Of a stretch of 7,193 nt of DNA, positions 1 through 6,285 are shown one piece after another. The position numbers and the translations under genes were made by a program. Location: the NCBI GenBank assembly GCA_045544655.1, contig JAZPZL010000222.1, positions 1 to 7,193 of the forward strand, read 5' to 3'. Numbering within the stretch: position 1 is the stretch's first letter; each line of letters begins with the position of its first letter. Source of the stretch: RGIG5579 sp045544655. GTDB taxonomy: Bacteria > Bacillota > Clostridia > Oscillospirales > SIG627. Under the pieces are notes generated by a model. The model did no database searches, had not been told where the DNA came from, and saw only the letters and a program-made list of their open reading frames with translations.

Positions 1-72
1 TTTACTTTTATAAATCCTTTATTTTACCGGCTTTTTTGAATTGGACTTTTTTTACAGCCCCTTTTTTTACGG
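1..72. other. T-rich flank after the isomerase gene, no gene seen
   Basis: On the plus strand this is strongly T-rich with a 10-base direct repeat CTTTTTTTAC at 46-55 and 61-70. Read on the minus strand, as the 3' flank of the operon, it offers only a possible 4-bp stem with a G-U pair and no following T tract, so no convincing terminator. AAAGGA on the minus strand (15-20) might be a ribosome binding site for a further gene outside the window, but no start codon follows within the usual distance. Confidence 0.4.
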
Positions 73-1011
73 TTATTTTTCAATGATTCCTGCCCAATAA
101 CGACCGATAGCCGCAATCAAGCGAAGAAGCTCCGTACGGACTGCCTGAGGGAACGTAGACATTGTGCGGAAGGTCTCAAAAGCAAGCACGCCGTTGTAGC
201 CGATCTCGCAAAGTCCCTCAACGAAGCCCTGCCAATCGCAGACGTGCTCTTCCGCAGTGGAAAGGCAGGAATAAGGAAGCACGTGCTGATCCTCCATTCC
301 GTTGTTGTCGTGGATGTGCAGGATCGTCAATCTCGGACCCATTGCTTTGACGAATTCCTTTACGTTCCGATGGGTCAGATTTGCGTGACCGATATCAAAG
401 CAAAAGCCGAAATAGTCGCCGCCCGCCTCTTCGTTCAACAGATCGATCATACGGCAGGAATCAGCGGCATCGGAAAAGCGTCTCTCTTCAATGCGCCCTG
501 CACGGCGGCAGAAGAGATTCTCCAGACAGATCTTGATGCCCTTGTACTTTTGGATCACGGGAATCAGGCTGCGATAGATCCTTAAATTCAGCTCCCATTC
601 CGCCTCTTTGGTCTCCGCCTTGGTGGGGTGAACCACGATGGCGGGGCAATCAAGGTACTCGCAAACGGCAAAGCACTTATCCAGCGCCATCATAATATGA
701 GCGTTGACCTCGTCGTAGCCTTCGTGATAAACGGGGAAGGGCGCGTGCATCTGGGAAATGGCAACGCCCGTCTGCTCGGACGCCTCCTTCAAGGGCGCAA
801 AGTATTCAAAAAGCTCCTTGATTTCCAGATCAAAAATCGTGGGATAGATTCCCTTCGTCACAAGGCTCGCGGTGGGCATATAGGTATCCATACTAAAATC
901 AATGGCATCGAAGCCGCATTCCTTGATATAGGTAAGAGATCCCAAGGGATCCTCTTTGTTGAACCATCTGGCAGTTTGAATTCCGATCTTCAGCCTGATT
1001 CTATTATTCAC
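73..1011 (-). CDS. Sugar phosphate isomerase/epimerase-like TIM-barrel protein (AP endonuclease 2 superfamily)
   Basis: Predicted cytoplasmic (beta/alpha)8 protein of the xylose isomerase-like / AP_endonuc_2 superfamily, whose members are mostly metal-dependent sugar or sugar-phosphate isomerases and epimerases. With the GTG start (312 aa), the sequence opens with strand KIGIQTARW. Likely metal ligands follow the family order: Glu164 in CLEN, Asp206 and His209 in FDIGH, His234 in HIHDN and Glu279 in AFETF; His89 (QMHAPF) and His128 (VHPT) line the expected pocket. The substrate cannot be named. An open frame extends upstream to 1080, but that would overlap nfnB by 77 bases and adds a Pro-rich stretch outside the fold, so GTG at 1011 is preferred; CTG at 993 is another option. 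Neither has a good Shine-Dalgarno, so translation is probably coupled to nfnB, whose stop lies 8 bases inside. Third gene of the nfn operon. Fold is confident, function is not. Confidence 0.85.
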   Translation of the reverse strand: MNNRIRLKIGIQTARWFNKEDPLGSLTYIKECGFDAIDFSMDTYMPTASLVTKGIYPTIFDLEIKELFEYFAPLKEASEQTGVAISQMHAPFPVYHEGYDEVNAHIMMALDKCFAVCEYLDCPAIVVHPTKAETKEAEWELNLRIYRSLIPVIQKYKGIKICLENLFCRRAGRIEERRFSDAADSCRMIDLLNEEAGGDYFGFCFDIGHANLTHRNVKEFVKAMGPRLTILHIHDNNGMEDQHVLPYSCLSTAEEHVCDWQGFVEGLCEIGYNGVLAFETFRTMSTFPQAVRTELLRLIAAIGRYWAGIIEK

Positions 1012-2419
1012 CCAAAAGCTTTGCAATGGATGCGGCGGCAGTTTTGCCTGCGCCCATTGCGGAAATGACGGTAGCGGCACCGGTTACGGCGTCACCGCCG
1101 GCATACACTGCCTCACGGGAGGTCAGACCCTCCTCAGTCACCACGATTCCGCCCCAGCGATTTACCTCAAGTCCCTCGGTGGTATCCTTGATCAGGGGAT
1201 TGGGGCTGGTACCGATGGAAATGATGACCGTATCCACGTCCAGAACGAACTCACTTCCCTCTACGGGGATGGGTCTGCGGCGACCGCGCTCGTCCGGCTC
1301 ACCCAGCTCCATCCGAATACACTTCATTCCGGTGACGAAGCCGTTTTTGGGATCGCGGGGATCCTCGGGATTGTTGTAGCCCAGGATCTCAACGGGGTTA
1401 TTCAAAAGCTTAAAATCAATTCCCTCTTCAATGGCGTGCTCCACCTCCTCCCGTCTTGCGGGAAGCTCTTCCATGGAACGGCGATACACCACGTATACCT
1501 TTTCCGCGCCGAGACGGAGTGCAGTTCTTGCCGCGTCCATCGCCACGTTACCGCCGCCTACCACTGCTACCTTACCACCCTTCATAACGGGGGTGTCGGG
1601 AGCAGCCTTATACGCCTTCATCAGGTTGCTTCTGGTCAGGTATTCGTTGGCGGAATATACGCCCTTGAAGGACTCGCCGGGGATTCCCATAAAGTTGGGG
1701 AGTCCTGCGCCGGAGCCGATGAATACCGCCTCAAAGCCCATTTCAAACAGCTCGTCCACGGTCAGGGTCTTGCCAATGACCACGTTGGTCTCGATCTTTA
1801 CGCCCAACGCCTTCAGCCCCTCTACCTCTTTTGCCACGATGGACTTGGGAAGACGGAATTCGGGAATGCCGTATACAAGCACGCCGCCTGCGGTATGAAG
1901 TGCCTCGAATACGGTTACCTCAAATCCCTTCTTGGCAAGGTCGCCCGCGCAGGTAAGTCCGGAGGGGCCGGAGCCTACCACGGCTACCTTATGACCGTTG
2001 GAAGCAGGCTTTTCCCCTGCCTCAGCGGCAAAGGTATTGTGCCAGTCGGCAACGAAACGCTCCAATCTGCCGATGCCCACGGATTCACCCTTGACTCCGC
2101 GTACACACTTGGACTCACACTGGGTCTCCTGGGGGCAAACTCTTCCGCAAACTGCGGGCAAGCTGGAGGTCTTTGCAATGATCTGATAAGCTTCTTCAAA
2201 TTCGCCCTCCTTGATCTTTGCGATAAAGGCGGGAATATGAATATTCACGGGGCAACCGCTGACGCAAGGCATATTCTTGCATTCCAGACAACGCTTTGCC
2301 TCTTCGATCGCCATTTCCTCGGTATAGCCCAATGCCACTTCTTCAAAATTGTGCGCTCTCACCTTGGCATCCTGGCTGGGCATGGGACATCTGGTGGGGG
2401 TCATATTCGCTTTTGCCAT
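1004..2419 (-). CDS. nfnB: NADPH-dependent glutamate synthase small-subunit-like protein; NfnB large subunit of NADH-dependent reduced ferredoxin:NADP+ oxidoreductase
   Basis: 471 aa, the usual length for NfnB/GltD-like proteins. With NfnA it forms the cytoplasmic electron-bifurcating (here usually confurcating) enzyme that uses NADH plus reduced ferredoxin to reduce NADP+. The N-terminal iron-sulfur domain has Cys44, 47, 52, 56 (RCLEC..PC..GCP) and Cys91, 95, 101, 105. By alignment from memory with dihydropyrimidine dehydrogenase, Glu120 (GRLERF) sits where a non-Cys ligand (Gln there) completes the second [4Fe-4S] cluster. An FAD-binding GxGxxG (VVGSGPSGL, ~147-155) ends in an acidic FE; a second dinucleotide site (VVGGGNVAMD, ~286-295) is followed by VVYRR, whose arginines suit NADP(H). 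GGDAVTGAATV (~441-451) is the C-terminal FAD contact. ATG is preceded by AAGGAGG at 7 bases, inside the end of nfnA. Alternatives in the same family are GltD partners of glutamate synthase and sulfide dehydrogenase SudA; the adjacent nfnA, and no GltB in view, favour Nfn. Confidence 0.93.
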   Translation of the reverse strand: MAKANMTPTRCPMPSQDAKVRAHNFEEVALGYTEEMAIEEAKRCLECKNMPCVSGCPVNIHIPAFIAKIKEGEFEEAYQIIAKTSSLPAVCGRVCPQETQCESKCVRGVKGESVGIGRLERFVADWHNTFAAEAGEKPASNGHKVAVVGSGPSGLTCAGDLAKKGFEVTVFEALHTAGGVLVYGIPEFRLPKSIVAKEVEGLKALGVKIETNVVIGKTLTVDELFEMGFEAVFIGSGAGLPNFMGIPGESFKGVYSANEYLTRSNLMKAYKAAPDTPVMKGGKVAVVGGGNVAMDAARTALRLGAEKVYVVYRRSMEELPARREEVEHAIEEGIDFKLLNNPVEILGYNNPEDPRDPKNGFVTGMKCIRMELGEPDERGRRRPIPVEGSEFVLDVDTVIISIGTSPNPLIKDTTEGLEVNRWGGIVVTEEGLTSREAVYAGGDAVTGAATVISAMGAGKTAAASIAKLLGE

Positions 2420-3273
2420 TATTTTGCCTCCTTTTTGAACAGATTGCAGGTCTCCTCGTAAGCGTGACGCTCAAAGTCACCGTACATTCTGCCACGGCTC
2501 ATCGCCTCGTCAAAATCTACCTCGTAGCCGTTGAAATCGGGACCGTCTACGCAAGCAAACTTCGTCACCTTCTTGCCGTCACGGTTCAGGGTGAGGCGGC
2601 AACCTCCGCACATACCGGTTCCGTCGATCATAATGGGGTTCATGGAAACGGTAACGGGAACCTGGAAGGGCTTTGCGGTAAGCACGACGAATTTCATCAT
2701 GATCAAGGGACCGATGGTGATGATCATATCAAACTTCTCGCCCTTCTCCAGCATTTCCTTGAGGGGAACGGTGACGTTGCCGTGTTCTCCGTAGGAGCCG
2801 TCGTCGGTCATAACACGCATATTTTGGGAGCATGCGCGGAATTCATCCTCCAGGATGAGAAGATCCTTGCTTCTGAAGCCGATAATGCTGGTTACCTCCG
2901 CACCAAGCTCGTGCAGCTTTTCCACGATGGGGAGGGCAATGGCGCATCCTACGCCGCCGCCTACCACGCAGACCTTTTTCAGTCCCTGAAGATGGGTTGC
3001 CACGCCCAAGGGCCCCACGAAATCCTGAATCGCCTCGCCCTCTTCCTTTTCGGCAAGCTTTTTCGTGGTACTGCCCACGATCTGGAAAATGATCTTGACC
3101 GTTCCCTGTTCGGGATCGGTTCCTGCAACGGTCAAGGGAATTCGCTCCCCTTCCTCATCCACGCGCAGGATGATAAACTGACCGGGCTGCGCCTTCTTTG
3201 CTACCAAGGGCGCCACGATCTTCAACTGAACCACGGTGGGATTCAATACCTTCTTCTCTGCAATTTTATACAT
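2419..3273 (-). CDS. nfnA: NfnA small subunit of NADH-dependent reduced ferredoxin:NADP+ oxidoreductase (sulfide/dihydroorotate dehydrogenase-like FAD/NAD-binding protein)
   Basis: 284 aa, full length for the ferredoxin-NADP reductase-like small subunit. It binds FAD and NAD(H) and passes electrons through a [2Fe-2S] cluster to NfnB. Residues ~1-95 are the FAD beta-barrel, with RIPLT (44-48) at the flavin-binding position. Residues ~100-200 are the NAD-binding domain with VVGGGVGCAIALP (103-115). The C-terminal cluster motif is DGTGMCGGC (217-225) plus Cys241 (FACVDGP). Compared with PyrK of dihydroorotate dehydrogenase, the first Cys is replaced by Asp217, matching the 3-Cys/1-Asp [2Fe-2S] site described for Nfn small subunits; this separates it from PyrK, and there is no pyrD beside it. 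ATG at 3273 has AAAGGA 5 bases upstream. First gene of the operon; its TAA shares one base with the nfnB ATG (TAATG). The paralogue SudB is the main alternative. Confidence 0.93.
   Translation of the reverse strand: MYKIAEKKVLNPTVVQLKIVAPLVAKKAQPGQFIILRVDEEGERIPLTVAGTDPEQGTVKIIFQIVGSTTKKLAEKEEGEAIQDFVGPLGVATHLQGLKKVCVVGGGVGCAIALPIVEKLHELGAEVTSIIGFRSKDLLILEDEFRACSQNMRVMTDDGSYGEHGNVTVPLKEMLEKGEKFDMIITIGPLIMMKFVVLTAKPFQVPVTVSMNPIMIDGTGMCGGCRLTLNRDGKKVTKFACVDGPDFNGYEVDFDEAMSRGRMYGDFERHAYEETCNLFKKEAK
2427..2433 (-). promoter_or_regulatory. Ribosome binding site of nfnB inside nfnA
   Basis: AAGGAGG on the minus strand, 7 bases before the nfnB ATG, lies within the last Lys/Glu codons of nfnA. Together with the TAATG overlap it indicates coupled, near-stoichiometric translation of the two subunits and fixes the nfnB start. 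Confidence 0.85.
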
Positions 3274-3299
3274 AGCTTTCCTTTCTTTCCGTAAAAGGG

Positions 3300-3316
3300 C
3301 AGTTGTCCGCCAACTG
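3300..3316 (-). repeat. Perfect 6-bp inverted repeat (hairpin) in the nfnA leader
   Basis: On the minus strand CAGTTG-GCGGA-CAACTG, a perfect 6-bp stem with a 5-base loop, in the predicted leader about 27 bases before the nfnA ATG and downstream of the predicted start site. It could be an operator, an mRNA-stabilising stem or a weak attenuator. Only CCCTTTT follows, so it does not resemble a strong intrinsic terminator. It does not match the Rex operator consensus TTGTGA-N6-TCACAA as remembered. Confidence 0.45.
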
Positions 3317-3350
3317 TATTTTCACGTTTTAGATTTTTACTGGAATAGAT

Positions 3351-3379
3351 ATTATATCACATATTTTTGAGAAATGAAA
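3351..3379 (-). promoter_or_regulatory. Extended -10 promoter of the nfnA-nfnB-isomerase operon
   Basis: On the minus strand TGATATAAT (3351-3359) is a perfect TATAAT with the extended TGn element. At 17-base spacing the -35 position reads TTTCAT (3374-3379), a poor match to TTGACA. The predicted start is near 3344, giving a leader of about 70 nt. The weak -35 and perfect extended -10 suit a promoter modulated by a factor binding at the overlapping palindrome at 3375-3399. Confidence 0.7.
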
Positions 3380-3399
3380 GTATAAATTTTATATTTTCA
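3375..3399. repeat. 25-bp near-perfect palindrome over the nfn -35 region, candidate operator
   Basis: Read on the plus strand: TGAAA-g-TATAAA-t-TTTATA-t-TTTCA, that is 12-base arms with 11 of 12 positions pairing around one central base. It lies between the araC stop and the nfn -10, with its centre about 43 bp upstream of the predicted nfn start. It could instead be a U-poor 3' hairpin of the araC mRNA, but it lacks a GC stem and T tract. Which regulator binds is unknown. Confidence 0.45.
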
Positions 3400-3418
3400 C
3401 TTATCTTTTGGGAGCTAT

Positions 3419-4270
3419 CTACCTTGAAATTTCGCGCAAATATGCACTGGGAGTCATTCCCGTACGGTTTTTAAAGGTGCGTGAAAAGGAGGGCAAGGAG
3501 GAAAAGCCGCAAGAAGTCGCAACCTCCTCCACCTTTTGCGAAAGGAAAAAAAGCTCCTTTGCCCGACCGACCCTGGTATCGCGGATATAATCGGAAAGGG
3601 ACGAGTGGATCTGCTTATCAAACAGCCTGGAAAGATACTCCGTATTCAGTCCCACAAAGCCCGCAACGCTCTTAGCACAAAGGGAAGGATCTCCGTAATT
3701 CTTCTCAATATAACGAATGGCCTTTGCCACGTGACCGAAGGATGCTCCGCTGGCTTTGTCCTGCGTTTCCTCATTGGCGCGGAAGAATAATAAAAGAAGC
3801 TCCAGCATCAGTTTTTTCCGTTCCAAAAAGCTCCACACATCTTCCCTTGCAAAGCTCTCTTGCATAGCAAAAAGCGCCCCCATCACCCGATCGAAAAGGT
3901 CTCCCGCGTTCTTGTAGGACACTTGATCGATGAAATACAGCTCTCCACGGGTCACGTCGTTGACCGAGGGCTTACGGGGTGCAACGCGGGAATCCTCCCG
4001 CTCAAACAGATCGAAGTACAAATAGTAGATCTCCGTATCCTCTTCCGATGCGGTATAGATCGCCTGATGAAAAAAAGGAGGGACAATCTCCAACGTTCCC
4101 TTTTGCAAAACCCGCTTTCTTCCGTCCACCTCGTGGATCGCGCTTCCTTTGGTAACGAAAATAAAAACGTTACAGCATTCCATTGAAAAGGTAAGGGGCA
4201 GCTTGCTTTTATTCCGAACCGTTTTTCCCATTGAATACACGAAGGGGGAAAGATTGTGAGGTGGCTCCAT
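3419..4270 (-). CDS. AraC-family transcriptional regulator with N-terminal cupin-like sensor domain
   Basis: Cytoplasmic DNA-binding regulator, 283 aa from ATG at 4270. Residues ~25-90 form a cupin-like ligand domain (FIFVTKGSAIHEVDG, GTLEIVPPFFHQAIY, IYYLYFDLF). A helical linker follows. The C-terminal ~100 residues form the double helix-turn-helix: first around YIEKNYGDPSL..GLNTEYLSRLF, second around VEEVATSCGFSSLPSFSRTFKNRTGMTPSAYLR, the canonical AraC signature. In-frame GTG (4279) and ATG (4276) lie upstream, but AAGGAG at 4279-4284 is 8 bases from ATG 4270 and touches or nearly touches the earlier ones, so 4270 is chosen. It is divergently transcribed from the GH127 gene, the usual layout for a local sugar-responsive activator, so it most likely controls that hydrolase. 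Its inducer cannot be read from sequence. The nfn operon downstream has its own promoter. Confidence 0.92.
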   Translation of the reverse strand: MEPPHNLSPFVYSMGKTVRNKSKLPLTFSMECCNVFIFVTKGSAIHEVDGRKRVLQKGTLEIVPPFFHQAIYTASEEDTEIYYLYFDLFEREDSRVAPRKPSVNDVTRGELYFIDQVSYKNAGDLFDRVMGALFAMQESFAREDVWSFLERKKLMLELLLLFFRANEETQDKASGASFGHVAKAIRYIEKNYGDPSLCAKSVAGFVGLNTEYLSRLFDKQIHSSLSDYIRDTRVGRAKELFFLSQKVEEVATSCGFSSLPSFSRTFKNRTGMTPSAYLREISR

Positions 4271-4278
4271 TTTCATCA

Positions 4279-4284
4279 CTCCTT
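4279..4284 (-). promoter_or_regulatory. Ribosome binding site deciding the araC-family start
   Basis: AAGGAG on the minus strand lies 8 bases before ATG 4270, 2 bases before ATG 4276, and overlaps the G of GTG 4279. Normal spacing favours 4270. Confidence 0.75.
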
Positions 4285-4290
4285 TTCTCT

Positions 4291-4319
4291 ATCATAACAC
4301 CCCGCTTCTTCAAAGGCAA
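4291..4319 (-). promoter_or_regulatory. Promoter of the AraC-family regulator gene
   Basis: On the minus strand TTGCCT (4314-4319), 17-base spacer, TATGAT (4291-4296) preceded by TGT (extended -10). The predicted start near 4284 leaves a leader of only about 14 nt that begins at the ribosome binding site. The better -35 compared with the divergent glycosidase promoter suggests basal expression of the regulator. Confidence 0.65.
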
Positions 4320-4332
4320 GAGAAAGTTCTGT

Positions 4333-4366
4333 TTTTGTTAAATAAGCTCTAAATTTGATAACAAAA
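4333..4366. repeat. Inverted repeat in the divergent araC/GH127 intergenic region, candidate operator
   Basis: Perfect 8-bp arms TTTTGTTA (4333-4340) and TAACAAAA (4359-4366) separated by 18 bases. A 7-base direct repeat AAATAAG also occurs at 4340-4346 and 4364-4370, 24 bases apart. The right arm ends exactly at the expected -35 position of the GH127 promoter. AraC proteins often bind paired half-sites near -35; AT-rich DNA can produce such repeats by chance. Confidence 0.45.
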
Positions 4367-4389
4367 TAAGATATTTTTTGTGGTACAAT
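4361..4389 (+). promoter_or_regulatory. Candidate promoter of the GH127 hydrolase gene, extended -10 with no -35
   Basis: TGGTACAAT (4381-4389) is an extended -10 with TACAAT (5/6 match). At 17-base spacing the -35 position reads ACAAAA, essentially no match. A TTGATA at 4355-4360 is 23 bases away, too far for normal use. Predicted start is near 4396, giving a leader of about 16 nt that begins at the ribosome binding site. The structure suggests dependence on an activator, presumably the divergent AraC protein. Confidence 0.55.
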
Positions 4390-4411
4390 AGATTGGAAAG
4401 GAGTAGAATTT

Positions 4412-6277
4412 ATGGTTGATTACAAAATTCGGAATTTGATCGAATCTCCTCCCGCGAGATGCACAAATCTTTTGGGGAATACGAAAAACAGAATGGACAC
4501 CTTCTTTTACGAACGGATTTTTTCGCGCTTTGCCAAAGAGGTGATCTACAAGGAAGCCATCAGCGCCTTTCAGACGAAAGCGGACGACGACGAGCCCGCT
4601 TGCCTTTGGCAAGGAGAATTCTGGGGCAAATGGATCATCAGCGGCTGTGAAGCATACAAGGCGTATAAAGATACCAATCTGAAAAACTTTCTGATTAAAA
4701 GTGCTTACGAGGTAATGTCCTTTGCCCGCGAAGACGGCTACATCGGCTCTTATAAAGACTCTATGCGGGTATTTGCCGCCGAGCAGATCAACTGGAATAT
4801 CTGGTGCAGAAAATATACCCTTTGGGGTCTGCTTTCTTGCTACGAAATCTGCGACGACCCCGAAATCTTAAAAGCCGCCGCTCGACACGCAGGTCAACTG
4901 TTTGAAGAGTTGAATGAAAACCAAATCCCCTTGGGTGAAACGGGAACCTTTTTGGGGATGCCCAGCTGTTCTATTTTAAAGCCGCTTTTACTCCTGTACC
5001 GACACACGGAGGAGGAATGCTTTTTCCTTTATGCAAAACAAATCGTAGCAGAATTTGAAAATCCCGGAAGCCGCACCCCTGCCTTAATCGAAAACGCCAT
5101 TGCCGAAAAGCCTTTTCACCTGTGGAAGGAAGAACCGTTTCTCTGGGCAAAGGTTTACGAAATGACCTCTTGCTACGAAGGGATTGCGGAATATTACCGC
5201 TTGACGGGAGAGAAAAAATACCTTCGCGCCTGCGAAGGCTACGCTACGATCCTGGAAACTTACGAAAAAAATCTCGTCGGAAGCGCAGGCTTCAACGATA
5301 TGTTTGCAGGTGCCGCAGGTGAGATCAACGCCATTTCCGAGCCCTGCGACTCCATTCACGTGATGCGACTTTACAAAGATCTGTTTCAGTTGACAGGAAA
5401 AGCGGAATATATGGATCGCTTCGAGGAAATTTTCTACAACGCTTTTTTAGCCGGTGTTTTCCGCGACGGAAAATGGGGCGCACGGGGCGTAAGAGGAGCC
5501 GGACGGCACTTCTACGTGGAAAGCCAAGCAAAATTCGTCCACAATCACTGCTGTGTCAATAATATGCCCCGCGCATTTATTACGATGATCGAAAGCGCCG
5601 TAATGCTTAAAAAGGATCGGATCCTCATCAATTTATACGAAGCTCTGGACTTTGAGAACGAGCATTTTCGGGTCTCGATCAGCAACGGATATTTCACAAC
5701 GGGAAGAGTGGAGATCTCAGTCCATTGCGGCATAGCGGGACAGTCTCTCTCACTCCGCAATCCCGTCTGGAGCAAAAAAACGGTGCTTCACTGCGGAAAC
5801 ACCTCCACCCTTCTGCAAGATTCCTATTACAGCGTACCCTTACAGAAAGGCGAGAACCGCTTTGCTTTGGAATTTGATATGACTCCGAAAATTTTCACCT
5901 TTCACGGAAAGATCACCCATCACAGAGAAGACGAGACCCGTATGTATCGCCGCTTCCTTACGCGAAATCACCCCTGTTCCTCGGTCAGCGACGAGCTTTG
6001 GCTGGAGGAGAGGCGGTGTACCGTCACGCGCGGTCCCCTACTCCTTTGCAAGACGAAATTCATCGGTTGTACCGAAGAGGAGATTTTTGGCAAAAAGCAC
6101 CTGAGCGACGAAGGCTTTTCCGCTGTGGCAGAAGAGATTTACCGTCCCGACTGCTTCTACTGCGGGACACTCACCTTCACCAAGGGAAAACGCCGTTTTT
6201 CCGTAAAGGTATGCGACTATGCTTCTGCAGGAAGTGAAAAACTTTCCGACGATAAATATTTCAGCATTTATTTTTGA
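4412..6277 (+). CDS. Glycoside hydrolase family 127-like protein (DUF1680), putative beta-L-arabinofuranosidase
   Basis: 621 aa, close to the ~650 aa of characterised family members, with no signal peptide, so it probably acts in the cytoplasm on imported oligosaccharides. The N-terminal half is an (alpha/alpha)6 barrel: CLWQGEFWGKW (64-74) and GYIGSY (109-114) are typical family blocks. The C-terminal third (~405-621) is beta-rich. The metal-thiolate active site is conserved: Glu310 and Cys312 in SEPCDSI, and Cys380-Cys381 in NHCCVNNMPR, matching the Zn-binding Glu/Cys/Cys-Cys set of HypBA1, in which the first Cys of the pair is the nucleophile. The segment before Glu310 is shortened; the expected acid/base Glu 16 residues upstream is absent, with Glu304 or Asp296 as candidates. 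The exact substrate is therefore open. ATG has AAAGGAG 8 bases upstream. Divergent from the AraC-type regulator, its likely controller. Confidence 0.87.
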   Translation: MVDYKIRNLIESPPARCTNLLGNTKNRMDTFFYERIFSRFAKEVIYKEAISAFQTKADDDEPACLWQGEFWGKWIISGCEAYKAYKDTNLKNFLIKSAYEVMSFAREDGYIGSYKDSMRVFAAEQINWNIWCRKYTLWGLLSCYEICDDPEILKAAARHAGQLFEELNENQIPLGETGTFLGMPSCSILKPLLLLYRHTEEECFFLYAKQIVAEFENPGSRTPALIENAIAEKPFHLWKEEPFLWAKVYEMTSCYEGIAEYYRLTGEKKYLRACEGYATILETYEKNLVGSAGFNDMFAGAAGEINAISEPCDSIHVMRLYKDLFQLTGKAEYMDRFEEIFYNAFLAGVFRDGKWGARGVRGAGRHFYVESQAKFVHNHCCVNNMPRAFITMIESAVMLKKDRILINLYEALDFENEHFRVSISNGYFTTGRVEISVHCGIAGQSLSLRNPVWSKKTVLHCGNTSTLLQDSYYSVPLQKGENRFALEFDMTPKIFTFHGKITHHREDETRMYRRFLTRNHPCSSVSDELWLEERRCTVTRGPLLLCKTKFIGCTEEEIFGKKHLSDEGFSAVAEEIYRPDCFYCGTLTFTKGKRRFSVKVCDYASAGSEKLSDDKYFSIYF

Positions 6278-6285
6278 TAAAATTC

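Noticed and set aside
46..70. 10-base direct repeat CTTTTTTTAC as an attachment site or repeat element
   Set aside because: Homopolymer-dominated sequence in a T-rich spacer; chance recurrence is likely and there are no mobile genes nearby.
40..75. Intrinsic terminator after the isomerase gene
   Set aside because: Only a GGGC/GUCC stem with a G-U pair and a 10-base loop is possible and no T tract follows it on the minus strand.
1436..2461. 341-codon plus-strand open frame opposite nfnB
   Set aside because: It lies entirely antisense to a well-conserved gene, shows no recognisable motif or ribosome binding site, and is a by-product of the codon bias of nfnB.
1004..3273. Pair as glutamate synthase (GltBD) or PyrK/PyrD components
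   Set aside because: No GltB or PyrD is present in the window, and the two genes together with the Asp-substituted [2Fe-2S] motif fit NfnAB better; SudAB of the same family cannot be fully excluded.
2296..3294. 332-codon plus-strand open frame opposite nfnA
   Set aside because: Antisense to nfnA and the start of nfnB, low-complexity His/Leu/Gly-rich translation without a known fold; a shadow frame.
3375..3399. Palindrome as a catabolite-repression cre site
   Set aside because: The TGAAA and TTTCA ends are 15 bases apart and the core lacks the CG centre of cre.
4349..4612. Minus-strand 87-codon frame across the araC/GH127 gap
   Set aside because: It overlaps the start of the hydrolase and its promoter region, with no ribosome binding site or conserved features.
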